A stretch of 64,000 bases of DNA from Microbacterium foliorum (GCF_006385575.1 NZ_CP041040.1:1116001-1180000); one strand, 5' to 3'; shown: positions 1 through 9,644, numbered from the stretch's first letter. Made by a program: numbers and translations. The notes: a model not told the origin generated them from the letters alone.

Positions 1-885
1 AGCCATGTGACGGTACCGGTACTCGGCGATCGGATGCCGTTCGCCGCCGAGCGTCGTGCGATATGCGCCCAGCACCTGATGCATGACATCCGCTTCGTCT
101 GCCGCACGCCCCGCTTCGCGGATGAGGTCCTCGACGGGGACGATCAGCGGCGGCGCCGAGACGATGCGCAAGTGGCCGTCGACGACACGCACCAGCTTCT
201 TGAAGGCCTTACGATGATCGCGTCGTCGCGCCTTGTCGATCGTCGCGTCCAGGCGGCGAACCTCCTCATCGCCCACCCGCTGGTCGAGGTGCGCCTCGCG
301 GATCGACAGCCTCGCGCGCTCCGCGTCGAGTCGGTCGTACCAGGCATCGAGCACGGTCGACTTCGACGCGGCCCTCATCGCCGTGCGATAGCCGTGCGCT
401 GCGGCGACGACGCAGGCACGCACCTCCTCGGCGCTGAAACCGCGCTGTCTGCCGGCCACCGCGAAACTCGCCGCGAGTCGTTTGACATCCCATTCGAACG
501 GGCCCGGAAGCGTCTCATCGAAGTCGTTGATGTCGAAGATCAGGTGGCGCTCGGGGGTGCTGAACAGGCCGAAGTTCGACAGGTGCGCGTCTCCGCAGAG
601 CTGCGCGATGATCCCCGTGTGCGCGGACGAGGCGAGGTCCGAGGCCATGAGCAGGGCCGCCCCGCGGTAGAAGGCGAGCGGCGACGCGGCCATGCGCGCG
701 TAGCGCACCGGTGTGAGCTCCTGGACCCGTGATCGTCCCTGCTCCTCGAGCAGATCGATCGGGTCCGGCCGGTCCGAGGCCGGTGACCATACTCCGAGCT
801 GCGCCCGAGGCATCCGCGATCGAGCGGCACGTCCTTCATCACGTCGCTCGGCGAACGGCTTCGCGACCTCCGATCGCCGGGTCAT
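1..885 (-). CDS. DUF2252 family protein, C-terminus cut by the window edge
   Basis: The frame runs from an ATG at 885 leftward without a stop, so 295 codons are visible and the C-terminus is missing. DUF2252 motifs are clear: LCGDAHLSNFG at about residues 96-106 and FDINDFDET at about 117-125, followed by FEWDVKRLAASF. The family has a fold related to aminoglycoside/homoserine kinases; the HLSNFG and DINDFD motifs resemble a catalytic loop and a metal-binding Asp, but no reaction is established. The start ATG overlaps the TGA of the upstream membrane protein gene (ATGA), so the two are probably translationally coupled. Substrate unknown. Confidence 0.9.
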   Translation of the reverse strand, partial: MTRRSEVAKPFAERRDEGRAARSRMPRAQLGVWSPASDRPDPIDLLEEQGRSRVQELTPVRYARMAASPLAFYRGAALLMASDLASSAHTGIIAQLCGDAHLSNFGLFSTPERHLIFDINDFDETLPGPFEWDVKRLAASFAVAGRQRGFSAEEVRACVVAAAHGYRTAMRAASKSTVLDAWYDRLDAERARLSIREAHLDQRVGDEEVRRLDATIDKARRRDHRKAFKKLVRVVDGHLRIVSAPPLIVPVEDLIREAGRAADEADVMHQVLGAYRTTLGGERHPIAEYRYRHMA

Positions 886-2339
886 GAGCTGGCCCGGCCG
901 AGAGGATCGGCGGAGGTGGCATCCGCCTTCTCACCTGCGACGCCCTCGAGCACGTCGTCCTCGGACTCCGCGACGTCGATGGCGTCGACATCGGCATCGG
1001 CATCGGCATCGGACGGCGGACGTTCGACCACCTCCAGAACGAGGACGACGAGCAACGACAGCACCAGCGTCCACAGCACGAGCGCGGGGCTGAGCGGCCG
1101 GACGAACAGCACGACCGCCGCACCCGCCACGATGATCACGCCCCTCAGGAGAGAGCGTCGCGAGTACAGCCACGTGCCGACGCGACCGCTGCTCAGGCCG
1201 CGCCGTTCCAGAGCCTCGCGCACCGAGGCGGCGCCACCGTGGACGACGGCTCGCAGCCGTCGTGGAACATCGAAGGGGCCCGCGAACCACCCGACCACGG
1301 CGGTGACGAGCGCGAGTACGAGCACAGCCACGGCCGTGTCGCGCATGGCACCGCCGACCAGTTCGTAAATGGCGCCCCCGGCATCCGCGGGGATGCCGTT
1401 GCTGCGCAGAGCGGCGTCGAAGAACACCCTGCCGACTGCGAGGCCCGCGAGCACGATCAGCATCACGAGACCGAGGGAGAGCGCTGCGGTGACGAGCGCG
1501 ACCGAGCGCCGTCGAGCGGCGACCACCCCGGCGGTGAGGAAGAGGATCGCCACCCAGGGCAACCACAGCCCGGCCGCCACCACCAGCTCGTACGCGAGCT
1601 GGACGGAGGCGAGGGAGTCGACCTGCGCGACCGTGATCGTGCGATCGACCGTCGGAATCGACGCCGCGAATCCGACCCCCTGGTCGACGAGCACATCTTT
1701 CGCGGCGTCGATGATCGGCGCCAGCTGAATCCCGATGGTGCCGTCGGAGCCCAGGGCGATGGCCGCATCCGGATCGTTCTGCAACGCGGACACCACCTGC
1801 GAGTGGCTGACGCGGAGCGCGCTCGCCCAGACGTTCGCGAACGCTTCGGACTCGACGAAGCGCTCGACCACGGTGCCCACGAGCGACTGGAGCCCTTGTG
1901 CGGCGGGGCCCTTGAGCAGTTGCAGCGCGCGAGTCGCCGCGGGGCCGGTGCCGAGATCGATGACGCCGTCGATCACGTCCGTGGTGAGGGTCGGTATGTC
2001 GACCTGCCCCTCGATCGCCTCGACCACCTGGTCGGTGACCGCGGACTGCACGGCAGGATCGCTCGCGAGCACGCTGTAGCTCGCGACGAATCGGTCGGTG
2101 TCGGTGAGCTGCACGTTGGCCCAGGCGGCGACGAGGGCGACGGGGGCGATGAGCGTTCCCAGCACGATCAGGACGGTGGCCGAGAGCGTGCGGCCCCACC
2201 CGCGGGACCGGCGGCGCGACACGGCCGGATCAGTCGTCGGCACGGGGGCCGCCGCCGGGGTGCCCCCGCGGAGCGCGCTGTTCTCGGCTTCGAGGGCGGC
2301 CAGGCGCCGTTGCAACTCCTGGACTGTGGATCGTGCCAT
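882..2339 (-). CDS. Polytopic membrane protein with N-terminal coiled coil (485 aa)
   Basis: I do not recognise a named family. The protein opens with a short heptad-rich stretch (VQELQRRLAALEAENSALRG, about residues 5-24), then a Pro/Ala linker and about six hydrophobic segments: one near residue 55, the rest in the C-terminal half. Between them lies a roughly 190-residue region, probably extracytoplasmic, rich in Asp, Val and Gln. The C-terminal tail is strongly acidic with an Asp-Ala repeat. The start was chosen because AGGAGG lies about nine bases before the ATG at 2339; a longer open frame continues upstream but runs antisense through the neighbouring exporter gene. The stop overlaps the DUF2252 start. 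Confidence 0.8.
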   Translation of the reverse strand: MARSTVQELQRRLAALEAENSALRGGTPAAAPVPTTDPAVSRRRSRGWGRTLSATVLIVLGTLIAPVALVAAWANVQLTDTDRFVASYSVLASDPAVQSAVTDQVVEAIEGQVDIPTLTTDVIDGVIDLGTGPAATRALQLLKGPAAQGLQSLVGTVVERFVESEAFANVWASALRVSHSQVVSALQNDPDAAIALGSDGTIGIQLAPIIDAAKDVLVDQGVGFAASIPTVDRTITVAQVDSLASVQLAYELVVAAGLWLPWVAILFLTAGVVAARRRSVALVTAALSLGLVMLIVLAGLAVGRVFFDAALRSNGIPADAGGAIYELVGGAMRDTAVAVLVLALVTAVVGWFAGPFDVPRRLRAVVHGGAASVREALERRGLSSGRVGTWLYSRRSLLRGVIIVAGAAVVLFVRPLSPALVLWTLVLSLLVVLVLEVVERPPSDADADADVDAIDVAESEDDVLEGVAGEKADATSADPLGRASS

Positions 2340-2353
2340 GGGATTCTCCCTCC

Positions 2354-3505
2354 TCAGACTTTCGCGTTCTGACGCGGGATATGGACCTGCTTGATGACCA
2401 GGAGGATCGCTGCGGTGATCGGGATCGACACGAGAGCGCCGAGCAGGCCGAGCAGGGCCCCGCCGATGAGCGCTCCGATGATGACGAGCGACCCCGGCAC
2501 CGCGATCGCCCTGTTCATGATGCGCGGCGTCAGCAGATATGCCTCGAACTGCATGTAGATCAGATACAGCACCGAGAAGATCAGTGCGAGCAGGGGGTCG
2601 GAGAAGAGCGCGACGATCGAGGCGAAGATCCAGTACGTGACCGGGCCGATCAGCGGTATCAGAGTGATCAGGAAGGCGGCCAGCCCCATGAACGCAGGGG
2701 CCGGGAGTCCGAGGACCAGATGCAGCAACGTCGCGAACACCGCGTTGCAGGCGGCGAGCACCACCATCCCGATGAGGTATCCGCCCACCGAGTCGGTGAT
2801 CTGCTCCGTGAGCGATCGGAGTCTTGCTCGGTCGCGTGCCGGCGCGAGGGAGTAGAACGCGGACTTGATCGACGTCAGGGAGGCGAGGAAGTACAGCGTG
2901 AGCACGACGACGATGATGACGCCGGAGACCGCGTTGCCGACGGTGAAGCCCACGGCGAGCACCCCGCCTCCGACGGCGAGCAGGTTGCCCGGATCCGCGA
3001 AGAACGCCGCGAGTTGATCGAGGGCGGTTCCGAGCACGTCTCCGACCTGCGCTTCGAACGCTCTGTACGCCTCCGAGGTGCGGAAGTCCGCGATGGCCGC
3101 GGGTACGGAGCGTGCGAACTCTCCGAGCTGCACCAGAGCGGGTGGCAGGATGAACCCGATCACCACGGCGAGGAAGACGATGAATCCGCCCGAGACGATC
3201 AGCAGTCCGCGCGTGCGCGACACCCGGTGTGCCTCCAGCCATCGGATCACCGGGTCGAGGCCGAGCGCGACGAAGATGGCGATGGCGATGTAGATCAGGA
3301 TCGTGGCGACAGAACTCGCGGCGACGCCGAGTACGAACGCGCCGAGCCCGCCGAGGACCAGCGCGAAGCCGAACAGCAGAGGGCGCGTGACAGTGATCTG
3401 GATGCTGCGTGGTCGGGATTCACGCGAGGCGCGCCGAAGCTGAGGGGGTGACTCCTCAGGCACGCTCGCATCGCTCACGGAGCCACTCTCGGGCGCAGGG
3501 CGCAC
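2354..3505 (-). CDS. AI-2E family transporter (PerM-like), first of two
   Basis: The protein has 383 residues with the topology of the AI-2E/PerM exporter family: paired hydrophobic segments at about residues 40-80, a long amphipathic central region (about 120-180), then a C-terminal bundle. Family landmarks include FLITLIPLIGPVTYW and the C-terminal LVIIGALIGGALLGLLGALVSIPITA. Family members export small molecules; the substrate here cannot be read. Translation probably starts at a GTG (3505), preceded by AAAGGGTGA; a second GTG at 3478 is possible. The gene ends 14 bp before the coiled-coil membrane protein, so the three leftward genes look like one transcript. Confidence 0.88.
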   Translation of the reverse strand: MRPAPESGSVSDASVPEESPPQLRRASRESRPRSIQITVTRPLLFGFALVLGGLGAFVLGVAASSVATILIYIAIAIFVALGLDPVIRWLEAHRVSRTRGLLIVSGGFIVFLAVVIGFILPPALVQLGEFARSVPAAIADFRTSEAYRAFEAQVGDVLGTALDQLAAFFADPGNLLAVGGGVLAVGFTVGNAVSGVIIVVVLTLYFLASLTSIKSAFYSLAPARDRARLRSLTEQITDSVGGYLIGMVVLAACNAVFATLLHLVLGLPAPAFMGLAAFLITLIPLIGPVTYWIFASIVALFSDPLLALIFSVLYLIYMQFEAYLLTPRIMNRAIAVPGSLVIIGALIGGALLGLLGALVSIPITAAILLVIKQVHIPRQNAKV

Positions 3506-3541
3506 GGCCGCGTCACCCTTTCAGGGCGATATACCGCGACG

Positions 3542-6112
3542 TCAGAGCAGCCCGAGGTCCTGAGCGCGCGCGACCGCGGAGTTGCGGTTGGGCACCGAGA
3601 GCTTCCGGTAGATGTGAGCCATGTGGGTCTTGATCGTGTTGGGCGACACATAGCAGCGGGCCGCGAGGTCGATGTTGGTCATTCTGGTGGGCAGGTACGC
3701 GAGAATCTCGAGCTCGCGATCCGTGAGCTGCTCGGCGAGTTGGGGCGACGATGCGCGGGCGCGACGCAGCAGGCTCGCCCGTTCCAGCACGCTGGCGCGG
3801 AACGTCGTCGACGTGCCGGGAAGATCGGCGATCAGCCGAATGACCTCGGGGCCGGCCCGCACGAAGACGGCGACCAGATCATGCTGTGACGCCAACTCCA
3901 GGGCCCTGTGCATGGCCTTCGCGCCCGCGCCGGCGCCCAGCTCGCGGGCGTCGAGCCATGAACGGAGGATGAGCTGCTCCACGCTGGCGCGGGGCATCGA
4001 CTCGGGCGGCTCCGGGGAGACCGCATCGAGGTGGGCGCGAGCGAGGTCGGGGCGGTTCCGCGTCAGCGCGGCGGCCGTCGCCTCGAAGGACAGAGGAGAC
4101 CAGCGTCCTGCCGGCGGATGATGCAACCCGCCGTTCGATGCGTGTGCGACGCGGAGTGCGCGAGCCTCCTCGGCTTCGAGCGCCGCCGCGACGATCGGAG
4201 GCGGAGTCGACGGCGGCCGATCGGCCTGGTCGACGATGTCTCCCTCGCTGCGAACTCTCACGAGGTGCGCGATCCACATCAGCTGAGTGCGGTGGTTCGC
4301 GGCGGCGCGGAGCGCGCCCTCGTGCAGAGACACCGCGGCGGAGGACGGTGTGGCTCGCTCGATCGATGCGAGCGCCGCGGCCAGGAAGGCATCCGCCGGC
4401 GACGGATGTGCGAGCAGGTGGGTCGCGGCGGCGAGGTCCAGTGCCTCCTCGGAGGCGGCCGCGGCAAGGCGCAGTCGTCCGGCCCATGCCTCCAGCAGCG
4501 CGAGTGAGCCGAGGACATGGACGCGGTACAGGCTGTACCGGGCCCCTGGCACGGTGAGCGCCTCGTCGAATCGTCGTCGCGCAGCGGCGAGATCGCCGGC
4601 GAGGAAGAGTGCGCGGCCCGCCGAGGTCAGCGAACTCGCGTGCAGCAGGTGCGGGTGTGTGAGGCCCAGCAGCTCGGGCGGGTGCAGATCAGGATGCTCG
4701 CGGAGCAGCGTCGTCGCCGATTCGGCAGCCTCCAGTGCGACGCGCGGATCGGGCCGGAACTGCACCCGCGCCGCGAGATAGGTGTGGATGATCGCCGATC
4801 GGGCCGGGGTGAGAGTCGGCCGTTCGGCCTGTTCGCGCAGCACGTCCTCGGCGCGGGCCGCGTCCCCGTTCATCATCAGCAGCATCCCGCGAAGGATCTC
4901 GAGATCTGGACGGGTCGTACGGAATTCTGCCGGCAGCGCATCCAGCCACCGGCTGACCGACACGGTGTCGTTGCGTTCAAGCACCTCGCGGCCGCGTCCC
5001 GAGATCACGGCCGCCGCTCGCTCCCACGACCCGGCTTCGAGGAGGTAGTCGATGGCAGAAGGCGCGTCGCCCCTCGCGAGATGCCAGTCGGCGGCGGCCG
5101 TGCGGATCTCGGTCGCCGCTCCGGGTTGCTCGGCCTTCAAGCGGTAGCGCAGGAGTTCTCGGAACATCGGGTGGAAGCGGAACCACTCCCGATCCCGATC
5201 GAGGGCACCGATGAACATCGACTCTCTCTCCAGTGCCTCGAACAGCGAAGTCGCGTCGTCGACGGAGAGGATCGACTCGACGAGTTCTGCGGACATCCGG
5301 TCGAGGACCGAGAGGCGCAGCAGCAGCGATCGCCGCTCGGCAGGCTGCTGGGCCAGCGCCTGTTCGCTCAGATACTCGGAGATGAGGCGATCGGTGCCCC
5401 GAAGCTCACTCGCGAAGTGCTCCGGGTCGTCTTCGCTGCGCAGACCGAGACCGGTCAGCACGACACCGGCGGCCCATCCTTCGGTCCTTTCCATCACGGC
5501 GGCCAGAGTGCGGGCACTGACCGGAGAGCCGATGATCCGTTCGAGCAGCGTCGCGCTCGCGGTCTCGTCGAAGGCGAGGTCGCGCTGTCTCAGCTCGAGC
5601 AGCGAGTGGCTGAGTCGATGACGACCCCAGCCGAGGCCGTAGTCGATGCGCGAGGAGAAGATGAGGTGGGTGTGGTCGGGAACGTTGTCGGCGAGCCACC
5701 AGAGGTCGGGCAGCAACGGTGATCCGGCGAGATGGTGCAGATCGTCGAGCACGAGGACGACGGGGGGATGCTCGCGGAACACACCGACGAGAGAGTCGAG
5801 CACGGGACGCCCGATGGTTCGCGCGTTGAGTGCGTGCGGCCGTCCGAGATCCACTTCTCCGCTGCCATCGGGCCGCACCGCGCTCAGCAGATGATCGAGG
5901 AGACGGCGTGGATCACTGTCCGCGGGCTCCAGCCCGATCCACATGACACGCACGTCGGGGTGCGAGGCCGCCCACTGCGACAGCAGCACCGTCTTGCCCG
6001 ATCCGGCCGGAGCGACGACCACGCTGAGGGGCGCGTTCAGCGTGGCGTCGAGTCGGCTACGCAATCGTGGTCGCTCGACGGCGTGAGCCGGCGGGGGAGG
6101 TATGGCTGTCAT
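3542..6112 (-). CDS. MalT-type LuxR transcriptional regulator with N-terminal ATPase
   Basis: This large STAND-type regulator has about 856 residues. A P-loop APAGSGKT lies at residues 34-41 and a Walker B LVLDDLHH at about 120-127. The middle is helical and TPR-like. The C-terminus is a LuxR helix-turn-helix (LTDRELEILAYL, then SPNTIKTHMAHIYRKL). Such proteins act as ATP-dependent, ligand-sensed activators. I placed the start at the ATG that puts the P-loop 34 residues in; ATG codons at 6151 and 6154 and one near 6253 are in frame, and none has a convincing ribosome site. It is divergent from a small unknown gene at 6272, a plausible target. The inducer is unknown. Confidence 0.88.
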   Translation of the reverse strand: MTAIPPPPAHAVERPRLRSRLDATLNAPLSVVVAPAGSGKTVLLSQWAASHPDVRVMWIGLEPADSDPRRLLDHLLSAVRPDGSGEVDLGRPHALNARTIGRPVLDSLVGVFREHPPVVLVLDDLHHLAGSPLLPDLWWLADNVPDHTHLIFSSRIDYGLGWGRHRLSHSLLELRQRDLAFDETASATLLERIIGSPVSARTLAAVMERTEGWAAGVVLTGLGLRSEDDPEHFASELRGTDRLISEYLSEQALAQQPAERRSLLLRLSVLDRMSAELVESILSVDDATSLFEALERESMFIGALDRDREWFRFHPMFRELLRYRLKAEQPGAATEIRTAAADWHLARGDAPSAIDYLLEAGSWERAAAVISGRGREVLERNDTVSVSRWLDALPAEFRTTRPDLEILRGMLLMMNGDAARAEDVLREQAERPTLTPARSAIIHTYLAARVQFRPDPRVALEAAESATTLLREHPDLHPPELLGLTHPHLLHASSLTSAGRALFLAGDLAAARRRFDEALTVPGARYSLYRVHVLGSLALLEAWAGRLRLAAAASEEALDLAAATHLLAHPSPADAFLAAALASIERATPSSAAVSLHEGALRAAANHRTQLMWIAHLVRVRSEGDIVDQADRPPSTPPPIVAAALEAEEARALRVAHASNGGLHHPPAGRWSPLSFEATAAALTRNRPDLARAHLDAVSPEPPESMPRASVEQLILRSWLDARELGAGAGAKAMHRALELASQHDLVAVFVRAGPEVIRLIADLPGTSTTFRASVLERASLLRRARASSPQLAEQLTDRELEILAYLPTRMTNIDLAARCYVSPNTIKTHMAHIYRKLSVPNRNSAVARAQDLGLL

Positions 6113-6271
6113 CGGCGATTCCGGTGTCAGTATGCCAGGGCGTGGTCGCATCATCCAGAGCCACTTCAGATCATCCGCAGAGGATGAGGAACCCCGCGAC
6201 ACGCGCAACCATGATGGGACCGTCGCGCTCGCGCGTCCATGTTGCTCGTGCATTCCAGGGAGGCGGCCGTC

Positions 6272-6529
6272 ATGACACGGGTCTTCGAAGTGCTCATCCG
6301 CGGACGGATGAGTCCAGAGCTCTCACAGGCGCTGGGCGGGTTCACAGTGCAGGCCCGTCCCGGCGGACTGACGAGCATCCTCGGACCGGTCGATGATCAG
6401 CCGCGTCTGCTGGGCCTTCTCGGAGCGTTCGACGAGCTCCACATCGAGGTCATCTCGGTGAATCCCGTGCCTGCACCCGACCCAGGGTCACCCGGGCAGG
6501 GTGACGCGGGCGCATCCGCGCCTGGCTAG
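6272..6529 (+). CDS. Small conserved-looking protein of unknown function (85 aa)
   Basis: I do not recognise the family. The ATG at 6272 has AGGGAGG about six bases upstream, which is why it is preferred over an in-frame ATG at 6239. The body (VFEVLIRGRMSPELSQAL, then VLG/ILGP and HIEVISV strands) has an alternating pattern like a small alpha/beta domain of the ACT or BMC size class. The last 15 residues are low-complexity Pro/Gly/Ala. It is soluble with no signal peptide. It lies 159 bp from, and divergent to, the MalT-like regulator, and 44 bp upstream of a SHOCT-domain gene, so it may be the first gene controlled by that regulator. Confidence 0.6.
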   Translation: MTRVFEVLIRGRMSPELSQALGGFTVQARPGGLTSILGPVDDQPRLLGLLGAFDELHIEVISVNPVPAPDPGSPGQGDAGASAPG

Positions 6530-6573
6530 CTTCGGATCTGGCACTCACCATCTCCGATCGAAAGGGATCGCGC

Positions 6574-6951
6574 ATGTCCATCTGGGATCTCGTGGCCTGG
6601 TTCTTCTGGTCCTTCGTCTTCATCTCCTACCTCATGGTCGTCTTCACGATCATCGGTGACATCTTCCGAGACAGTTCTCTGAACGGGTGGCTGAAGGCGG
6701 CGTGGATCATCTTCCTCGTCTTCCTCCCGTTCCTCACCGCACTCGTGTACCTCATCGCGCGCGGGCAGGGCATGGCGCAGCGGCGAGGCGAGCAGATCGC
6801 CGAACTGCAGGCGGCTCAGACCGCCTACATCCGGGAGACAGCGGGGTCTTCGCCTGCGGACGACATCACGAAGGCTCGCGGACTTCTCGACTCGGGCGTG
6901 ATCACCCAGGCCGAGTTCGAGACGCTCAAGGCGAAGGCGCTCGCGTCCTAG
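6574..6951 (+). CDS. PLDc_N / SHOCT domain small membrane protein
   Basis: The 125-residue protein begins with two closely spaced membrane segments (about residues 8-30 and 45-64) of the phospholipase D N-terminal (PLDc_N) type, a charged linker, and a C-terminal SHOCT domain (DITKARGLLDSGVITQAEF...KAKAL). SHOCT is a short oligomerisation-type domain often found at the C-terminus of small membrane proteins. GAAAGG lies about eight bases before the ATG. It follows the 85-residue gene by 44 bp on the same strand. No enzymatic residues are present; a structural or stress role is only a guess. Confidence 0.85.
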   Translation: MSIWDLVAWFFWSFVFISYLMVVFTIIGDIFRDSSLNGWLKAAWIIFLVFLPFLTALVYLIARGQGMAQRRGEQIAELQAAQTAYIRETAGSSPADDITKARGLLDSGVITQAEFETLKAKALAS

Positions 6952-7015
6952 CCGAGCGCGGGAGCGGTCGAGAGCCCGAGGGGGATACCCGTCGACTCAC
7001 TCCGTGACTGTCGGC

Positions 7016-8068
7016 TCAGGCGACCGCCTCGGTGGCTCCCTCGATGTTCCGGAGGAACAGCAGCAGCCAGGTGAAGATGATGAGGAACGCGACGAGCTCG
7101 ACAGCCGTGAGCGTGTAGTACCCCGTGGCGAAGAACACGGCGAGCACGACGATGCTCGCCACGAACACGTAGCCCAGGGTCAGGAAGACCTGGGCGGTTC
7201 CCGGAACCGTGCGGCGCAGCCCGATGACCATCGCCACGAACACCACCACCATCCCGGTGGCGCACAGATTATGCAGCGCGAGGAACCTGTCGACCGGGAA
7301 GAGCCCGACACCCGCGAGCAGCACCCCCATAACGGTCAGCTTGAGTCGGACGATGCGACGCCCTCGCGCCGCGCGGGCAGAGTGTGCGGGGATCGACGCG
7401 GTTCCGAAGTGGGCGACCGTCGTCACGATGACTCCAGCGATGATCAGAGTGACGTTGAAGGTGAGGGCAGACACGTCGTCGGTCACTCCGAGGCTGCTGA
7501 GATGCAGCTTCCACCACTGGTCGTCCGATGCGCTGAGCATGCTCGCGAAGGTGCCCACCACGAGGAACAGCATGAGCACCACGGAGAGCATTCCGGGGCT
7601 CATGTTCGCCGCTGACAGCGCGACGAGGTAGGCGGTGCATGCCATCGCGGCGCCGGCGAGCACGGCACCGGCGAAGGTGAAGACCTCCGCGCCGACGAAG
7701 CTGCGTTCCACGATGTCGGCGATCGCGATCCATCCGAGGAGAGCGATGATGCCGTGGGCGATCGCCAGGGCCGCGATGTCGAACCACCGCATCCTCGCGT
7801 GCGACACACCCGCTGCGGGCTGGACTCGAGCGAGCGAGCGCGCTGCGACGAACACCACGATCGCGGTGATCGCCGCGCCGATCGCGGCGAACTGACCGAT
7901 CGAACCGGGGCCGGAGATCGGCATCGTGCGTCCCCAGAAGGCCAGCAGCGCGACGCAGGATCCGATGATCAGCGTGGCCGCGCTGACGAGCAGCGCCGCG
8001 GATTCCCGCGACCTGGCGTTCGCGAGCGGGTGTCGCAGTACGGAAGTGAGTGACAGTCGGTCCGTCAT
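7016..8068 (-). CDS. Multi-pass membrane protein, possibly DUF998-like (350 aa)
   Basis: About nine to ten hydrophobic segments fill nearly the whole length, with no large soluble domain. A Pro/His-bearing stretch, GVGLFPVDRFLALHNLCATGM, recalls the G-x-FP...H-N element of DUF998 proteins, but the length is greater than that family and I treat the assignment as tentative. The ATG at 8068 is preferred over an in-frame ATG at 8077 because CAGGAT sits seven bases before it, matching the leaderless-promoter spacing seen elsewhere in the window. It is convergent with the SHOCT gene and divergent from the HerA-like gene. Function unknown. Confidence 0.75.
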   Translation of the reverse strand: MTDRLSLTSVLRHPLANARSRESAALLVSAATLIIGSCVALLAFWGRTMPISGPGSIGQFAAIGAAITAIVVFVAARSLARVQPAAGVSHARMRWFDIAALAIAHGIIALLGWIAIADIVERSFVGAEVFTFAGAVLAGAAMACTAYLVALSAANMSPGMLSVVLMLFLVVGTFASMLSASDDQWWKLHLSSLGVTDDVSALTFNVTLIIAGVIVTTVAHFGTASIPAHSARAARGRRIVRLKLTVMGVLLAGVGLFPVDRFLALHNLCATGMVVVFVAMVIGLRRTVPGTAQVFLTLGYVFVASIVVLAVFFATGYYTLTAVELVAFLIIFTWLLLFLRNIEGATEAVA

Positions 8069-8176
8069 GCCGCTCATCCTGACGCCGCCTTCGGCGGGCC
8101 GCGTCACCCGAGAAGTGTGATGATCCTGCATGGCGTTCGAGGAACACTGGAGGCAGATGAGGGGCTGGAGGCGGAC

Positions 8177-9262
8177 ATGACCGAACTGACCATAGGCACG
8201 ATGACAGACGATGCGGATGCATCGGTGCACCTGGACGCACGCCGTTTCAACCGGCACACGTTCTGGTGCGGGCAGAGCGGCAGCGGCAAGACGTACGCGC
8301 TCGGCGTCGTGCTCGAGCAGCTCCTGCTGCGTACCGAACTGCCGATGCTCATCCACGATCCGAACGCCGACTTCGTGAGGCTGGCGGAGACGAGAGCGGG
8401 CGCGTCGACCGAGCATGCGGCCGCCATCGCGCAGACCGACATCCGCGTGTTCCGATCGGGCCACGGAGAGGGCGACAAGTTGCACGCTCGATACGTCGAT
8501 CTGTCTCCGGCTGCGAAGGCCGCGGTGCTGCAGATCGACCCGATCGCGGATGCTGAGGAGTACAACGCACTGCTGCACTGGTCGGTGAGCACCACGGACT
8601 TCGACACCGACGAGATGCTCCGTGACTTCCGGGCGTCCGGCGATCCCGCGTACATCCGGCTCGCGAATCGGATGGAGAACCTGCAGGTGCTCGAGTGGGA
8701 TCTGTGGTCGCGAGGCGCGGGCTCCGTCGTCGACGTGCTCGATGAGCGGCCGCGGGCGACCGTTCTGGATCTCGGCGGATTCGATCACCCCGCCGAGCCG
8801 AAGGTCGCGGCACTCGCGGTGCTCGAGTCGCTGTGGATGCAGCGCGAGAGCCGTCGTCCGCTCCTCATCGTGATCGACGAGGCGCACAACCTCTGCTCGC
8901 CCGAGCCGCGCACCGCCGTCGAGAGAGCTCTCACCGAGAGGCTCGTTCAGATCGCGGCGGAGGGACGCAAGTTCGGTCTCTGGCTCTTCCTGTCGACGCA
9001 GCGGCCGACCAAGATCCACCCCAACGTGCTGTCGCAGTGCGACAACCTCGGCCTGATGCGCGTGAACGCCCCGCGGGACATCGCCGAGCTGGCCGAGGTG
9101 TTCGGCTTCGTCGGGGAGGACGACATCCGCCGGGCCCAGGGGTTCGCTCAGGGGCAGGCGCTGTTCGCCGGTGGGTTCATCGCCCAGCCGACGTTCGCGC
9201 AGATGGGGGAGCGGCTGACCGAGGAGGCCGGAGCCGACGTGCGGGTGCCGTTGCGCTTGTGA
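8177..9262 (+). CDS. HerA/DUF87-like P-loop ATPase
   Basis: The 361-residue protein carries Walker A CGQSGSGKT (residues 31-39), Walker B LLIVIDEAHN (about 230-239) and a sensor-like LFLSTQRPTKIHPN. These are hallmarks of the HerA/FtsK-type ATPases that form hexameric DNA-translocating or pumping rings. HerA normally works with the NurA nuclease in archaea; many bacterial stand-alone members have no assigned role, and no NurA gene is adjacent here. The start has GGAGG six bases upstream; an in-frame ATG at 8117 lacks one. It is convergent with the 119-residue membrane protein (16 bp gap). Confidence 0.85.
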   Translation: MTELTIGTMTDDADASVHLDARRFNRHTFWCGQSGSGKTYALGVVLEQLLLRTELPMLIHDPNADFVRLAETRAGASTEHAAAIAQTDIRVFRSGHGEGDKLHARYVDLSPAAKAAVLQIDPIADAEEYNALLHWSVSTTDFDTDEMLRDFRASGDPAYIRLANRMENLQVLEWDLWSRGAGSVVDVLDERPRATVLDLGGFDHPAEPKVAALAVLESLWMQRESRRPLLIVIDEAHNLCSPEPRTAVERALTERLVQIAAEGRKFGLWLFLSTQRPTKIHPNVLSQCDNLGLMRVNAPRDIAELAEVFGFVGEDDIRRAQGFAQGQALFAGGFIAQPTFAQMGERLTEEAGADVRVPLRL

Positions 9263-9278
9263 CCGAGTGGTCTGCGGA

Positions 9279-9638
9279 TCAGCGCCAGATCGCCGCGATG
9301 CCGGCGTTGAGCGCCGTCAGGATGCCGACGACCCAGAACATCGCGACAGGCACGGACCCGGACTTGCGCTGCTTCGAGGTGCCGATGCCGAGCAGGGCGC
9401 CGATCACGAGGAGCACGACGAGCTTCGTGCCGATCTTGGCGTAGTTCATCTCGACGCCCTCGGGGAGTCCCCATGGTGCGGCGAGTGCGAGGCCCGCGAT
9501 CGCGGCGATCGTCATGCCGATGCTCATCAGACGCGTGAACTCGCGCTTGCCGCCGAAGGCCTGCGCCGCCCAGGCGCCGAAGAGCACCGCGAAGCCGATC
9601 AGGTGGACGAACAGAACGACGTGGCGCAGAGTCTCCAT
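9279..9638 (-). CDS. Small four-helix membrane protein (119 aa)
   Basis: No family is recognised. Four hydrophobic segments (about residues 5-28, 38-58, 68-86 and 96-116) are joined by short charged loops, with conserved-looking HLIGF in the first helix. The layout resembles small DUF2269/CopD-size membrane proteins, but no diagnostic motif is visible. There is no Shine-Dalgarno sequence; a TAGCGT lies exactly six bases before the ATG, which suggests its own leaderless transcript even though it sits downstream of the riboflavin operon on the same strand. Confidence 0.72.
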   Translation of the reverse strand: METLRHVVLFVHLIGFAVLFGAWAAQAFGGKREFTRLMSIGMTIAAIAGLALAAPWGLPEGVEMNYAKIGTKLVVLLVIGALLGIGTSKQRKSGSVPVAMFWVVGILTALNAGIAAIWR

Positions 9639-9644
9639 GCCCTC

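Noticed and set aside
1003..1020. Repeated CATCGG hexamers near 1000 as a possible regulatory repeat
   Set aside because: They are in frame within the acidic C-terminal Asp-Ala repeat of the membrane protein.
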